Program-made: the position numbers and the translations under genes
Notes under the pieces: generated by a model
Database searches by the model: none
What the model was told of the DNA's origin: nothing
What the model saw: the letters and a program-made list of their open reading frames with translations, nothing else
NCBI GenBank assembly: GCA_002692725.1
Contig: NZLU01000017.1
Span: 1 to 64,000, forward strand
Source of the DNA: Ponticaulis sp.
GTDB lineage: Bacteria > Pseudomonadota > Alphaproteobacteria > Caulobacterales > Hyphomonadaceae
DNA: 64,000 nucleotides
Direction: 5' to 3'
Shown: piece after piece, positions 9,626 to 18,124 of the stretch
Position numbering within the stretch: the stretch's first letter is position 1
Layout: each line of letters opens with the position of its first letter

Positions 9626-9693
9626 ACACCCACCGTCTGCGTCTCAGGGCGGCGAGTCTTTCGACTTGAAGCTCTGCGGCATCGGACGGCAGA

Positions 9694-9924
9694 TCAATTG
9701 CGTGCCGCCAGATACATTCCATAATAGCTGATGGGCTGTTCAAAGGGCGAAACCTGGGCGACGGCATTCATAGCCATGGCAGATAAATATCCGCCATTCG
9801 GCCCCCAGATTTCCCATTCGGGGCGAAGGACCCCCTGAAACTGGCCGTCCTCTCCCTTGAGCGCGCAATGCTGGATCAGCATGATACCCCTCCCCGTCTC
9901 CGCAATTGGCCTCGTTTGTGCCAT
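9694..9924 (-). pseudogene. Acyl-CoA thioesterase remnant (N-terminal fragment)
   Basis: A 76-codon frame with only the first part of a TesB-like thioesterase: the WEIWGPNGGYLSAMAM block matches the W-x-GPNGGY-x-A signature, followed by FEQPISYYGMYL, like the FxxPxSxxxxYL that comes next in full proteins. It then stops, while intact relatives run about 250-280 residues. Only 68 bases separate it from the response-regulator gene, so the missing part is not nearby. An internal ATG at residue 15 could give a 62-residue product. Read as deletion debris beside the lig genes. Confidence 0.6.
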
Positions 9925-9981
9925 GAGGAAGCGGAGAGGTAAATTTGTTCAGCTCATACTGCTGACAGTTTCTGTCCAGCT

Positions 9982-10826
9982 TCAGCTGGCTTCGAGCAAC
10001 ATGCTGGCCGCAGCGGTGTTGGAAATCGGGATATGGTAATTCCGCGAGATTTCCGCGACGCCTGCGGCTTCACTCATGGCGCCGCGCGCAGCGATCCAGT
10101 TCAGAATCTCAACACCCTGGCTTCCGGCGAGATCAACAATATCGAGCGATGAATGATTGATCAGCGCTTCGGGCGAACCGACGAGATTATCCATGCAGAA
10201 TTTGTCATAGTCGACATTCATATGGCCGGCACGTTCGCCATCGAGCTGGTGCGACAGACCGCCCGTGCCCATCACCGCGATGCGCGCATCACCCGGGGCC
10301 GACTTCAGCGCACGCGCCACTGAGCGACCAAGTGCCAGACATCGTTTTGGGCTTGGCAGCGGATGCTGGACGGTGTTGATCGTAATCGGAACAATCTTCA
10401 CCGGCCATGTCTCAGCGCCCGGCCAGCAAAGCTGGAAAGGCACGAACAACGCATGGTCGACCAGCATATCCTGGCAGGTGGTGACGTCGAACTCGTCGGC
10501 GACCAATTGCTCGATAATGTGCCAGGAAAGATCCGGCACGCCCCCGACAGGCTGGATAACGGGAAGCCCCCAACCCTCATCGGCATTGTGATATTCTGCG
10601 GCAGCGCCAACGGCAAAGGTCGGCATTTTGTCGAGAAAGAAATTGAGCCCATGATCATTGTAAAAGGCCAAAATAATGTCGGGCTTGTTCGCCTGCAGCC
10701 AGGCCTGGATGGGCTTGAACCCATCAAAGAAGGGCTTCCAATAAGGGTCCTCCTGCAGACCTTTCGCGATCGCTCCACCAATCGCCGGGACTGGCTGGCA
10801 AAAATGCCACCGATAACGTTTGCCAT
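9982..10826 (-). pseudogene. ligB: Protocatechuate 4,5-dioxygenase beta subunit, frameshifted
   Basis: Class III extradiol dioxygenase catalytic subunit, which cleaves protocatechuate or gallate between C4 and C5. The ATG at 10826 starts with MANVIGGIFAS, then the frame breaks. From base 10791 a different frame gives VPAIGGAIAKGL and continues to the end with YNDHGLNFF (equivalent of the His61 ligand region) and all later blocks. One base is missing from the CAC/CAT codon expected in S-H-V-P, which is the His12 iron ligand in Sphingobium LigB. As written, no active subunit is made from a single frame. It follows ligA by two bases. Real lesion or read error cannot be told apart here. Confidence 0.82.
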
Positions 10827-10828
10827 GA

Positions 10829-11179
10829 TCAGATCCCTTCTGCGTAGGCTGCAAGTTTGTCTTTGAAGGCGTCGACCGTCGTGCCGGTTTGCTGCGCTCC
10901 GATATCCTGAACGCTTAGGCCCAGAATACCGGCCAGCTTGGCGAGATAATAAATGTTCCCACCCGCTTCGATCAGCTGAAGCACATTGCGGGATCTCACC
11001 GCCTCTGTCTGTTCAGGGGTCAGCCTGAACCGTCGCATATAGGCCTCTTCATCTGCCAGGAAGGCCTCCCGATTGGCCTGATGATTGAATGAAAAGCACA
11101 TGGCGTTCAGCTGATAGCCTTTGCGAGCCGCATCCCCATCGAAAACAGGGGTGCCGGGAATAGCGTGTTTAGCCGACAT
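10829..11179 (-). CDS. ligA: Protocatechuate 4,5-dioxygenase alpha subunit
   Basis: Small helical partner subunit that covers the active site of LigB in aromatic-ring 4,5-cleavage. The 116-residue length and the GTPVFDGDAARKGYQLN and LIEAGGNIYYLAKL blocks are typical of the LigA family. It lies 11 bases after the P450 stop, with AAGGGGA as ribosome-binding site, and ends two bases before ligB, so P450-ligA-ligB is a single unit. The later pathway enzymes (LigC, LigI, LigJ, LigK) are not in the window. Confidence 0.9.
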   Translation of the reverse strand: MSAKHAIPGTPVFDGDAARKGYQLNAMCFSFNHQANREAFLADEEAYMRRFRLTPEQTEAVRSRNVLQLIEAGGNIYYLAKLAGILGLSVQDIGAQQTGTTVDAFKDKLAAYAEGI

Positions 11180-11190
11180 GATTTGTCCCC

Positions 11191-12375
11191 TTAACCTCGA
11201 GCCAGAACTAAGCGGGTCGGGCTACGGAATGTGGAGGATGGCATCCATTCCAGCGTTTCATCCACACGTGTGAAATTCGGGATGCGTTTGAGGAATTCTT
11301 CGAAGATGAGCTGTGTGCCAAGTTTGGCGATCGGCGCGCCGAGGCAGGCATGAACGCCGCCGCCAAAGCCGAGATGACCAAGCGGTTTGCGATCGACATC
11401 ATAAACATCCGGATTTGGGAATTTCCGGTGGTCACGATTGCCCGAGCCATAGGCGAGGCAGACAAAATCCCCTTCCTTCATGGTCTGGCCATGCAGTTCA
11501 ACGTCTTTCTGGAGGCGCCGTCTGAACCGTTGCGCTGAGGTGTTAAACCGGAGGCTTTCATCAATGCATTGCGGAATGAGGGAGGTGTCAGCCACGAGAC
11601 GCGCGCGGGCCTCAGGGAAGTCTGCAAGGTTCAGCGCGAACATGGCCAGGAAACCGCCAAGGCTTTCAATGCCAGCCATGATGAGCGTGGTGGTTGTCAG
11701 CAGGACTTCGCGTTCATCGAGCTTATCGCCATCGATTTCGGCTATGGCAAACTGGGAGATCAGGTCGCCCGTTGGATTTTTACGACGCTCAGCAATGACG
11801 CTCGCGGCGAATTTCTGCATCCATTCATAGGCGGCGATGTGCTGGGGCCCCTTACCGCGCAATTCAGGGTCGGACTGAACCATAAGCACCGCTTTTTCGC
11901 GCACTTCATCATTGTCCGCGTCGGGGAGCCCAAGAAGCTTGAATAAGGTTGCGACAGTAACCTTGGCGGAAAAGTCAGCGACGAAATCGAACTGATCCTG
12001 CCCCTCAAGCGTGTCGAGGATCGCGTTGGAATTCGTGCGAATATCGTCTTCCAGATAACTGAGGCTGCGCCGCATGAAAGCATGCTGAATGAGGGCACGC
12101 AGTCGATTGTGACGTGGCGGGTCGGTTGTACCAAGTGTGGCACCGGCACGGTTTGGCAACTCATCCATAAGGTTTCCGGAGGCCGAAGAATATGTCTGCC
12201 AGTCCTTCAGCGCATTCATGATATCCTCATGACGGCTGAGTACCCACATATTCGCTTTGTCACTCCAGAAGCACGGCGCTTCCTCACGAAGACGCTGATA
12301 AATGGGGAACGGATTGGCATCCAGTTCCGGTGAGTAAGGATCAAAAACAATCGGTTCCGACAGTGTTTCGAGCAT
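11191..12375 (-). CDS. Cytochrome P450
   Basis: Soluble bacterial cytochrome P450 of 394 residues that would oxidise a small organic substrate using a separate ferredoxin system, not found here. The heme loop is FGGGVHACLGAPIA with Cys344 as ligand; the ExxR helix is in IDESLRF. The I-helix reads MAGIESLGG, with Ser where most P450s have the oxygen-activating Thr, as also seen in the CYP199 group acting on para-substituted benzoates. The ATG at 12375 has GGGAGGA 5 bases upstream, better than the longer frame from 12438. Being first in a unit with ligAB suggests aromatic-acid hydroxylation or O-demethylation. Confidence 0.88.
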   Translation of the reverse strand: MLETLSEPIVFDPYSPELDANPFPIYQRLREEAPCFWSDKANMWVLSRHEDIMNALKDWQTYSSASGNLMDELPNRAGATLGTTDPPRHNRLRALIQHAFMRRSLSYLEDDIRTNSNAILDTLEGQDQFDFVADFSAKVTVATLFKLLGLPDADNDEVREKAVLMVQSDPELRGKGPQHIAAYEWMQKFAASVIAERRKNPTGDLISQFAIAEIDGDKLDEREVLLTTTTLIMAGIESLGGFLAMFALNLADFPEARARLVADTSLIPQCIDESLRFNTSAQRFRRRLQKDVELHGQTMKEGDFVCLAYGSGNRDHRKFPNPDVYDVDRKPLGHLGFGGGVHACLGAPIAKLGTQLIFEEFLKRIPNFTRVDETLEWMPSSTFRSPTRLVLARG

Positions 12376-12415
12376 GGAGTCCTCCCAGACATGGCGAGCG
12401 AGATAATCGCTATTT

Positions 12416-12470
12416 TGTATAGTATTATGACCATACATTGTGTGTGGGAATGCGACACTTTATCCACACA
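12416..12470. promoter_or_regulatory. Candidate operator region between P450 and transporter
   Basis: Two inverted repeats lie upstream of the P450 unit: TGTAT (12416-12420) with ATACA (12433-12437), and TGTGTGG (12441-12447) with CCACACA (12464-12470). The first encloses TATAGTAT, which also appears within the TACTATAGTA palindrome at 14100-14109 upstream of the dienelactone hydrolase gene. A common regulator is possible. No regulator gene is adjacent, so this is only a structural observation. Confidence 0.35.
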
Positions 12471-12559
12471 GAGAGAAAGGGTATGTGCGGCCTGGCTTGG
12501 CAGACGCCGCGTCGGGCTCTAGGCAGGTAGAGTTCGCCTGCGTGTTCAGAGAGTCTTTC

Positions 12560-13324
12560 GTGACGATATTGCTTGCTATTGGATTTACCGTCGTCGCCTT
12601 GATCTATTCGAGCGTAGGCTTTGGCGGCGGGTCGACTTACACGGCGCTGCTGCTGTTTTCGGGGCTGGATATTTTCCTCATCCCGATTGTGTCTTTGGTC
12701 TGCAATCTGACCGTCACCAGCGCAGGCGTCTGGAAGTCGACGCGCGCAGGGCTATTCAAGAATTCAGGGGTATTCAACATTCTGGTGTTTTCAGTCCCGG
12801 CAGCCTTTCTTGGCGGGATCACCCCAGTAAGCCGAGAGATGCTGGTATTACTGCTCGGAGGGGCTTTGCTTGTTGCAGGGCTTCAGCTGGGTTGGATAAC
12901 ACTGAACGTGAAATCCCCCGATGCCGAGATCAAACGCAGGGTACCGACATTCGCCGCGCCCGTCATCGGAACCGCAGTCGGCTATCTTTCGGGTGTCGTC
13001 GGCATTGGCGGTGGTATATTTCTCGCGCCGATACTGCATCTGGTCGGTTGGACCTCACCTCGAAAGATCGCCGCGCTGGCAAGCGCCTATATTGCCGCAA
13101 ATTCGTTCGCCGGCTTCGCCGGAAAATACCTTTCCATTCCGGCTGAGGTCGATAAATCCGTTCTGCTGGAGTTCTGGCCCCTGATTCCAGCGGTGATCAT
13201 TGGGAGCTTTTTCGGCCATCGTTTCATGTTGGGAATGTTTCCGGAACGCGTTGTGAAAGGGATGACTGCCGCCCTTATTCTGTTCGTCGCCGTTCGACTT
13301 CTTCTCCGGTCTTTTACGAGCTGA
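12560..13324 (+). CDS. TauE/SafE family membrane transporter
   Basis: Integral membrane protein of about 254 residues and seven to eight hydrophobic helices, family of sulfite/organosulfonate and anion exporters. The two family half-repeats are visible: SSVGFGGGSTYTALL near the N-terminus and SGVVGIGGGIFLAPIL in the middle. The start is uncertain; the GTG at 12560 places the first helix directly at the N-terminus, an in-frame GTG at 12542 is an alternative, and the frame is open further upstream. It is followed three bases later by an O-methyltransferase gene, hence an operon. Substrate unknown. Confidence 0.82.
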   Translation: MTILLAIGFTVVALIYSSVGFGGGSTYTALLLFSGLDIFLIPIVSLVCNLTVTSAGVWKSTRAGLFKNSGVFNILVFSVPAAFLGGITPVSREMLVLLLGGALLVAGLQLGWITLNVKSPDAEIKRRVPTFAAPVIGTAVGYLSGVVGIGGGIFLAPILHLVGWTSPRKIAALASAYIAANSFAGFAGKYLSIPAEVDKSVLLEFWPLIPAVIIGSFFGHRFMLGMFPERVVKGMTAALILFVAVRLLLRSFTS

Positions 13325-13327
13325 CCC

Positions 13328-13996
13328 ATGCCTGATCAAACGCTTCAAAACCAGGTCGACACCTATCTTGAAACACGCCTGCTTAGCGATGATCCGGTGC
13401 TCGATGAGACTCTGGATCGCCAGAATGCCGCGGGTCTGCCCCCCATGGCCGTCTCGCCGCTTCAGGGTGCGTTTCTTCAGATCATAGCGAAATCGATAGG
13501 CGCCAGACGCATTCTGGAGCTCGGAACATTTGCGGGTTATTCGACGATCTGGCTGGCCCGGGCGCTGCCCGAGGACGGAAAACTGATCACCTTAGAGCTT
13601 CAGCATGTGAATGCCGAGCTCGCTCAGACCAATATCAATGAGGCCGGGCTATCGCATCTGATCGAGATCCGGCGCGGTGAAGCCGAAAAACAGATGAATA
13701 TCATGATCAATGACGGCGTTCCGCCCTTTGATCTCATCTTCATGGATTCCGACAAAATTAATTACCCGATCTATCTGGAGCAGGTGATTGATCTGTCGCG
13801 CCCCGGTACGCTGATCATCGCAGACAATGTGATCCGCGATGGCCGCGTGCTGGATGACAGCGGTAAAGACCCCTCCATTCGTGGTGTCCGGCGCTTTCTC
13901 GATCTTCTGAAAAGCCATCCGCGTCTTGAGACGACCGCCCTGCAAACCGTAGGCAGTAAAGGCTATGATGGCTTCGCGCTGATGCTGGTGAAATAG
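13328..13996 (+). CDS. Class I SAM-dependent O-methyltransferase (family 3)
   Basis: Catechol/caffeoyl-CoA-type O-methyltransferase of 222 residues. The SAM-binding glycine-rich motif is ILELGTFAGYSTIWLA; the metal-binding and catalytic acidic site is FIFMDSDK-like (LIFMDSDK), followed by LIIADNVIRDG and SKGYDGFALML at the end. It starts three bases after the transporter stop. With a P450 and a protocatechuate dioxygenase nearby it could act on catecholic intermediates, but family members also methylate many other hydroxyl groups. Confidence 0.87.
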   Translation: MPDQTLQNQVDTYLETRLLSDDPVLDETLDRQNAAGLPPMAVSPLQGAFLQIIAKSIGARRILELGTFAGYSTIWLARALPEDGKLITLELQHVNAELAQTNINEAGLSHLIEIRRGEAEKQMNIMINDGVPPFDLIFMDSDKINYPIYLEQVIDLSRPGTLIIADNVIRDGRVLDDSGKDPSIRGVRRFLDLLKSHPRLETTALQTVGSKGYDGFALMLVK

Positions 13997-14144
13997 GCCA
14001 CGCTTGTGAGCTCAGACGTCTCGCACCCCAATGTCTGAGACGGTCGCAGGAATGTGACCCTGCTCTTTCGGCCTTAGCTCTCGCCATAACCAAGGTGCGT
14101 ACTATAGTATCGCGCACAGGAACATCTCTTGGGAGGAGACGCCA

Positions 14145-15038
14145 ATGTGCGATGAACGTACCGAAAAGGAAAATGAAGCCTATTTCGCTCGCAAGGGCAT
14201 TTCGCGTCGGGATGTGGCCCGGCTCGGCATCGGAGCGGGTTTTGTTGCCATGTTACCGGCTTGTGCCAGTCCATCTCAGGATGTTGTTGAGGCCGGCGTG
14301 ACCGAGCGCGACGTCGTGATCACCACGCCGGACGGTGACTGCGATGCGCATTTTGCTTTCCCCGCACAGGGCGCACACGCAGCTGTGCTGGTCTGGCCCG
14401 ACATTATGGGTTTGCGCCCTGCTTTCCGCATGATGGGCAAGCGTCTCGCAGAATCTGGCTATGCGGTCCTGACTGTGAACCCGTTCTACCGCTCAGCCAA
14501 GGCGCCCGTCATCGAGCCGGGTCAGTCTTTCCGCGACCCGGATGTGCGGACAAAGCTGGTTGGTTATCGCCGTGCGGTTTCAACTGAAGGCATGGTTTCA
14601 GATGCCAAAGCCTTTGTTGACTGGCTCGATGCCCAGGACGAAGTCGACACGTCGAAGAAAATCGGCACGACCGGCTATTGCATGGGCGGACCATATGTCA
14701 TGCGCACCGCAGGCAATATTCCTGAGCGGATCGGCGCAGGCGGCAGCTTCCATGGCGGCGGCCTTGCGACAGAAGGCGAGGACAGCCCTCACCTCCTCAT
14801 TCCGAATATGGAAGCGGGCATGCTGATTGCGATTGCCGAGAATGATGACGAACAGGCACCGCAAGTGAAGACCATTCTGAAGGATGCGTTTGCTGCGAAT
14901 GACGTTCCGGCTGAAGTCGAAGTCTATGAAGGCGCAATGCATGGCTGGTGCCCGCCAGATTCGGCGGTCTACAATGAAGAACAGGCCGAGAAAGCCTGGT
15001 CACGTCTTCTCGCTCTGTTCGAGACCCATCTCGCCTGA
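14145..15038 (+). CDS. Exported dienelactone hydrolase family protein
   Basis: Alpha/beta hydrolase of the dienelactone hydrolase family, 297 residues. The N-terminus has a twin-arginine signal (SRRDVARLGIGAGFVAM) ending in a possible lipobox LPAC. The nucleophile elbow is GYCMGG, with Cys as in true dienelactone hydrolases. The catalytic His lies in MHGWC and an Asp is expected in AENDDE. A hydrolase of lactones or esters in the periplasm is likely. It is followed by a strong terminator shared with convergent cysK. The palindrome TACTATAGTA lies about 35 bases upstream of the start. Confidence 0.85.
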   Translation: MCDERTEKENEAYFARKGISRRDVARLGIGAGFVAMLPACASPSQDVVEAGVTERDVVITTPDGDCDAHFAFPAQGAHAAVLVWPDIMGLRPAFRMMGKRLAESGYAVLTVNPFYRSAKAPVIEPGQSFRDPDVRTKLVGYRRAVSTEGMVSDAKAFVDWLDAQDEVDTSKKIGTTGYCMGGPYVMRTAGNIPERIGAGGSFHGGGLATEGEDSPHLLIPNMEAGMLIAIAENDDEQAPQVKTILKDAFAANDVPAEVEVYEGAMHGWCPPDSAVYNEEQAEKAWSRLLALFETHLA

Positions 15039-15055
15039 ACACCAAAGACATAAAG

Positions 15056-15084
15056 AAAAAGCCCCGGCTCGCCGGGGCTTTTTT
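15056..15084. terminator. Bidirectional Rho-independent terminator
   Basis: Perfect 8-bp GC stem GCCCCGGC/GCCGGGGC with loop TC, flanked by five A on the left and six T on the right. It serves the dienelactone hydrolase gene on the plus strand and cysK on the minus strand. Confidence 0.92.
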
Positions 15085-15087
15085 CGT

Positions 15088-16008
15088 TTAGCCTTCAGGA
15101 AGGAAATCCGGGACGGAGAGATAGCGTTCGCCTGTGTCGTAATTAAAGCCGATCACGCGAGCGTTCGGCGGAAGATCCGGAAGTTTCTTTGCGATGGCTG
15201 CGAGGGTCGCGCCAGACGAAATCCCAACCAGCATGCCTTCAAGTCGCGCGCACTCTCGCGCATAGCGTTTGGCATCTTCCGGCTCAACGGTAATCGCCCC
15301 GGACAATAACGAGGTATCAAGGTTTTTGGGAATGAAGCCAGCGCCAATGCCCTGAATCGGGTGCGGGCCAGGTTCTCCGCCTGAGATAACCGGCGAGCCG
15401 ACCGGCTCAACAGCATAAACCTCAAGATCTGGCCAATGTTTTTTGAGTACTCGTGCACAGCCCGTGATGTGACCGCCTGTGCCGACGCCCGTAATCATCA
15501 CATCGGGCGGTGTGACTTTGAAGTCGACCAGAATTTCCTGCGCTGTCGCCTGAATGTGGGCATCGATATTGGCCGGGTTTTCGAACTGTTGCGGCATCCA
15601 GGAGCTGGGTGTGGAGGAAATCAGCTCTTGCGCTTTTTCGAGCGCGCCCTTCATCCCTTTTTCCTTCGGCGTGAGCACGAATTCAGCGCCATAGGCCAGC
15701 ATGAGGCGGCGACGTTCAAGCGACATGCTCTCTGGCATGACAAGGATCAGCTTATAGCCTTTGACGGCCGCCACCATGGCCAGGCCAATGCCGGTATTGC
15801 CGCTGGTTGGCTCGATAATTGTGCCGCCCGGGCTGAGAATGCCTTTGGCTTCAGCGTCTTCGATCATTGAGAGGGCGATGCGATCTTTGATCGATCCGCC
15901 GGGGTTTGAACGCTCTGACTTGATCCAGACCTCTGCATCTCCGAACAACCGGTTGATCCGGACGTGTGGCGTGCTGCCGATTGTTTCGAGAAGTGAATTC
16001 ACCTTCAT
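15088..16008 (-). CDS. cysK: Cysteine synthase A (O-acetylserine sulfhydrylase)
   Basis: PLP enzyme making L-cysteine from O-acetylserine and sulfide. Lys41 in NPGGSIKDR carries PLP; TSGNTG is the substrate-binding loop and [10 protein letters not shown] the phosphate-binding loop. The C-terminus has GISSGA. The ATG at 16008 has GGGAGG 6 bases upstream, preferred over a longer frame from 16053. At 306 residues it is the usual CysK length. It ends at the shared terminator. It is distinct from the SbnA-like paralogue at 3.6-4.7 kb. Confidence 0.92.
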   Translation of the reverse strand: MKVNSLLETIGSTPHVRINRLFGDAEVWIKSERSNPGGSIKDRIALSMIEDAEAKGILSPGGTIIEPTSGNTGIGLAMVAAVKGYKLILVMPESMSLERRRLMLAYGAEFVLTPKEKGMKGALEKAQELISSTPSSWMPQQFENPANIDAHIQATAQEILVDFKVTPPDVMITGVGTGGHITGCARVLKKHWPDLEVYAVEPVGSPVISGGEPGPHPIQGIGAGFIPKNLDTSLLSGAITVEPEDAKRYARECARLEGMLVGISSGATLAAIAKKLPDLPPNARVIGFNYDTGERYLSVPDFLPEG

Positions 16009-16179
16009 TTGAGGCCTCCCAGTGGCTGTTCGATCATTCAATGGCTTCTGCATAAACCAGGAACCGTTCCGACTGAAGCAATTCTGCTAAACTTGTGATG
16101 AAGCGCCTCTGGCTTTCGGGCTGACAAACAGATGGAAGCATTTACAGTCAGGTCTGACCAATAAGGGGAGGATCGTAAA

Positions 16180-17106
16180 ATGACCGGATTGAACTGGAAG
16201 CCTTTGGCCGTGCTAGCCGGAATTATGCTCGGCGCCTGCGCCAGTGTTTCAGCCCAGGAGACCAAAGCCGACTGCGATGAGACCTGCCTCTATCAGCTCG
16301 CTGGCACGTTCATGGACAATGTGGTCGATCAATATCCCCAAAGCGTGCCATTCTCAGATGACGTCCGGATGACCGAAAACGGTGTCGATGTGGACACGAC
16401 AGGCGGCGTGTGGACTGAAACGTCAGCCTGGTCTTACCGCCATACCTTTGTTGACCCTGAACAGGGCGGCATCGGCGTTTTCGGCGTGGCTCAGACAAAA
16501 GACGCAGCGGACCTTATTATCGCTCTGCGCCTGAAAGTCGAGGGGCAAGAAATCACCGAGAGCGAAGCGCTGGTTGTGCGCGAGGGCGAGTTTCCGCTGT
16601 TCGAAACCGGCATGACCCGGGCGCGTCCGCTCTGGTATCAATATGTGCCAGAAGAACGCCGGAACACGCGCGAGGAGCTGGCCGAGATTGCCGAGAACTA
16701 TTTCTGGGGCCTTGCCAATGGAGACCCGTCGCGGCTGAAATTTCACCCGGACTGTAACCGTCAGGAAAATGGCTTCCAGACCACGAATAATCCGCCTCGT
16801 ATGATGCGCAGCTGCGCGGATCTCTATCCTTTTGTCTATATGCACAGCTATCGCCCAACGGAGATCCCCGTCATCGATACAGAGCGCGGAATTGTGCTCG
16901 GCATTACGGCTTTTGACATGATTGAGCAGACCAAAACGGTGATGATTCGCGGCAAGCCGTTTGAAATCACGCCGGAAGGTCGCCGCCTGCCAAGAACCCT
17001 GTTCCTCTATGAGTTGTTCAAGGTCGACAATGGTCAGGTCATGGTGATTGACGCCTTCCTGATGAACCAGCCCTTCGGCGCCAAAATGGGATGGGGTGAA
17101 CGCTAA
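16180..17106 (+). CDS. Secreted protein of unknown function
   Basis: Not recognised with confidence. 308 residues with an N-terminal signal peptide (cleavage or lipobox near LGACASVSAQ), so exported. The mature part has cysteine pairs near the start (DCDETC) and in the middle (HPDCNR, RSCADLY), and no known catalytic motif. A strong ribosome-binding site AAGGGGAGGA precedes the ATG. It is convergent with the GNAT gene, six bases from its end. Confidence 0.7.
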   Translation: MTGLNWKPLAVLAGIMLGACASVSAQETKADCDETCLYQLAGTFMDNVVDQYPQSVPFSDDVRMTENGVDVDTTGGVWTETSAWSYRHTFVDPEQGGIGVFGVAQTKDAADLIIALRLKVEGQEITESEALVVREGEFPLFETGMTRARPLWYQYVPEERRNTREELAEIAENYFWGLANGDPSRLKFHPDCNRQENGFQTTNNPPRMMRSCADLYPFVYMHSYRPTEIPVIDTERGIVLGITAFDMIEQTKTVMIRGKPFEITPEGRRLPRTLFLYELFKVDNGQVMVIDAFLMNQPFGAKMGWGER

Positions 17107-17112
17107 GTCGAG

Positions 17113-17718
17113 CTAATCGACAAGCGACTTGCGCATGTGGATGATGGTGTTGGACTCGCCATTTGCGCCAGTCCTGATTTCCGTGTGGAAAGCGTCATAG
17201 CCGCGGACTTCGTAAAGCGGCTGGCCCGGAATGGTTGATCCGAGTTCAATCGTCTGAAACCCGGCGTCACGAGCGGCCTGCTCGCCTAGCTCCAGGAGCA
17301 AGGTGCCCAGACCGCGGCGAACCCAGGCGGGATGCGTATACATAGCGCGAATACGGGCCGGTTCGGTGGCCGGGTCTGACAGTCTGTCATCCCGACCTTC
17401 CGTCGCATCGCCGCCGAAGAGTGTCCGACGTTTACCCCACCCCCCGCAGGCGACCATGACAGTCTGACCGTCCTTTTCGGTTTCGATGACAAAATAGGTG
17501 CCGTCGCGAATGAGGCTTTGATCCAACCCCATGGATTCCCGAGCAGACGCAATCTCGGCCTCGCTCAGAAAGTCCCGCATATTGTGCTCAATGCTCGCGC
17601 CCATCAGATCCAGAATGGCCGGCATATCTGCCTCTGTCGCGATTCGATGTGTAAATTCAGCCAATAATCCGACCCCGGGTTTTGAAACTCCCGCCGCAAA
17701 AACTGCCAAAGCTTTCAC
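17113..17718 (-). CDS. GNAT family N-acetyltransferase
   Basis: Acetyl-CoA-dependent acetyltransferase. The family core is visible as IRAMYTHPAWVRRGLGTLLLELGEQAARDAGF, including the pyrophosphate-binding R-R-G-L-G-T turn, then LYEVRGYDAF. The frame opens with GTG at 17718, but the first 18 residues do not look like GNAT sequence; TTG at 17664, giving LAEFTHRIATEADM, may be the real start. Substrate unknown. Neighbouring small gene upstream on the same strand. Confidence 0.82.
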   Translation of the reverse strand: MKALAVFAAGVSKPGVGLLAEFTHRIATEADMPAILDLMGASIEHNMRDFLSEAEIASARESMGLDQSLIRDGTYFVIETEKDGQTVMVACGGWGKRRTLFGGDATEGRDDRLSDPATEPARIRAMYTHPAWVRRGLGTLLLELGEQAARDAGFQTIELGSTIPGQPLYEVRGYDAFHTEIRTGANGESNTIIHMRKSLVD

Positions 17719-17733
17719 GCATCAAGTCTGAAG

Positions 17734-18060
17734 TCAGAACTGATCCGGCCAATCTCTGTAAAGCGCAAATTTCAGGTTTTGAACCATGTTGTTTGCTGAA
17801 AAATGACGCTCATGGTCTTCACCGGTTTTCGGTGCAAGCGACCTGAACGCGCGATCAAGTTGATCCAAATTCTCGGTTTCAATCATTACATGAAATTCGG
17901 GCATGCCATCAGGTGAGAGGCCGAGCTTGCAACGGAATAAACGCCAGTTCGCAATTCGGCCATCGGATTTCAGACCATCGAGGAAGGCGGAAAGCTGTGT
18001 CGCAAACTCGCGATCGGACTGTCCTGGCTGGAGATCACACCACACATGATAAATATCCAT
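17734..18060 (-). CDS. Small conserved protein, probably DUF6614
   Basis: Short cytoplasmic protein of 108 residues beginning MDIYHVWCDLQPG and ending with FALYRDWPDQF. The pattern resembles the DUF6614 family, assigned from memory, and function is unknown. GAGGGGG lies 5 bases before the ATG, so the start is good. It lies 15 bases upstream of the GNAT gene on the same strand, perhaps one transcript. Confidence 0.65.
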   Translation of the reverse strand: MDIYHVWCDLQPGQSDREFATQLSAFLDGLKSDGRIANWRLFRCKLGLSPDGMPEFHVMIETENLDQLDRAFRSLAPKTGEDHERHFSANNMVQNLKFALYRDWPDQF

Positions 18061-18124
18061 TTTACCCCCTCGCCATTTTGGCGCATCTGATCTAGCCCTA
18101 GTTCACTCGAAAGGAGCCCTGTTC

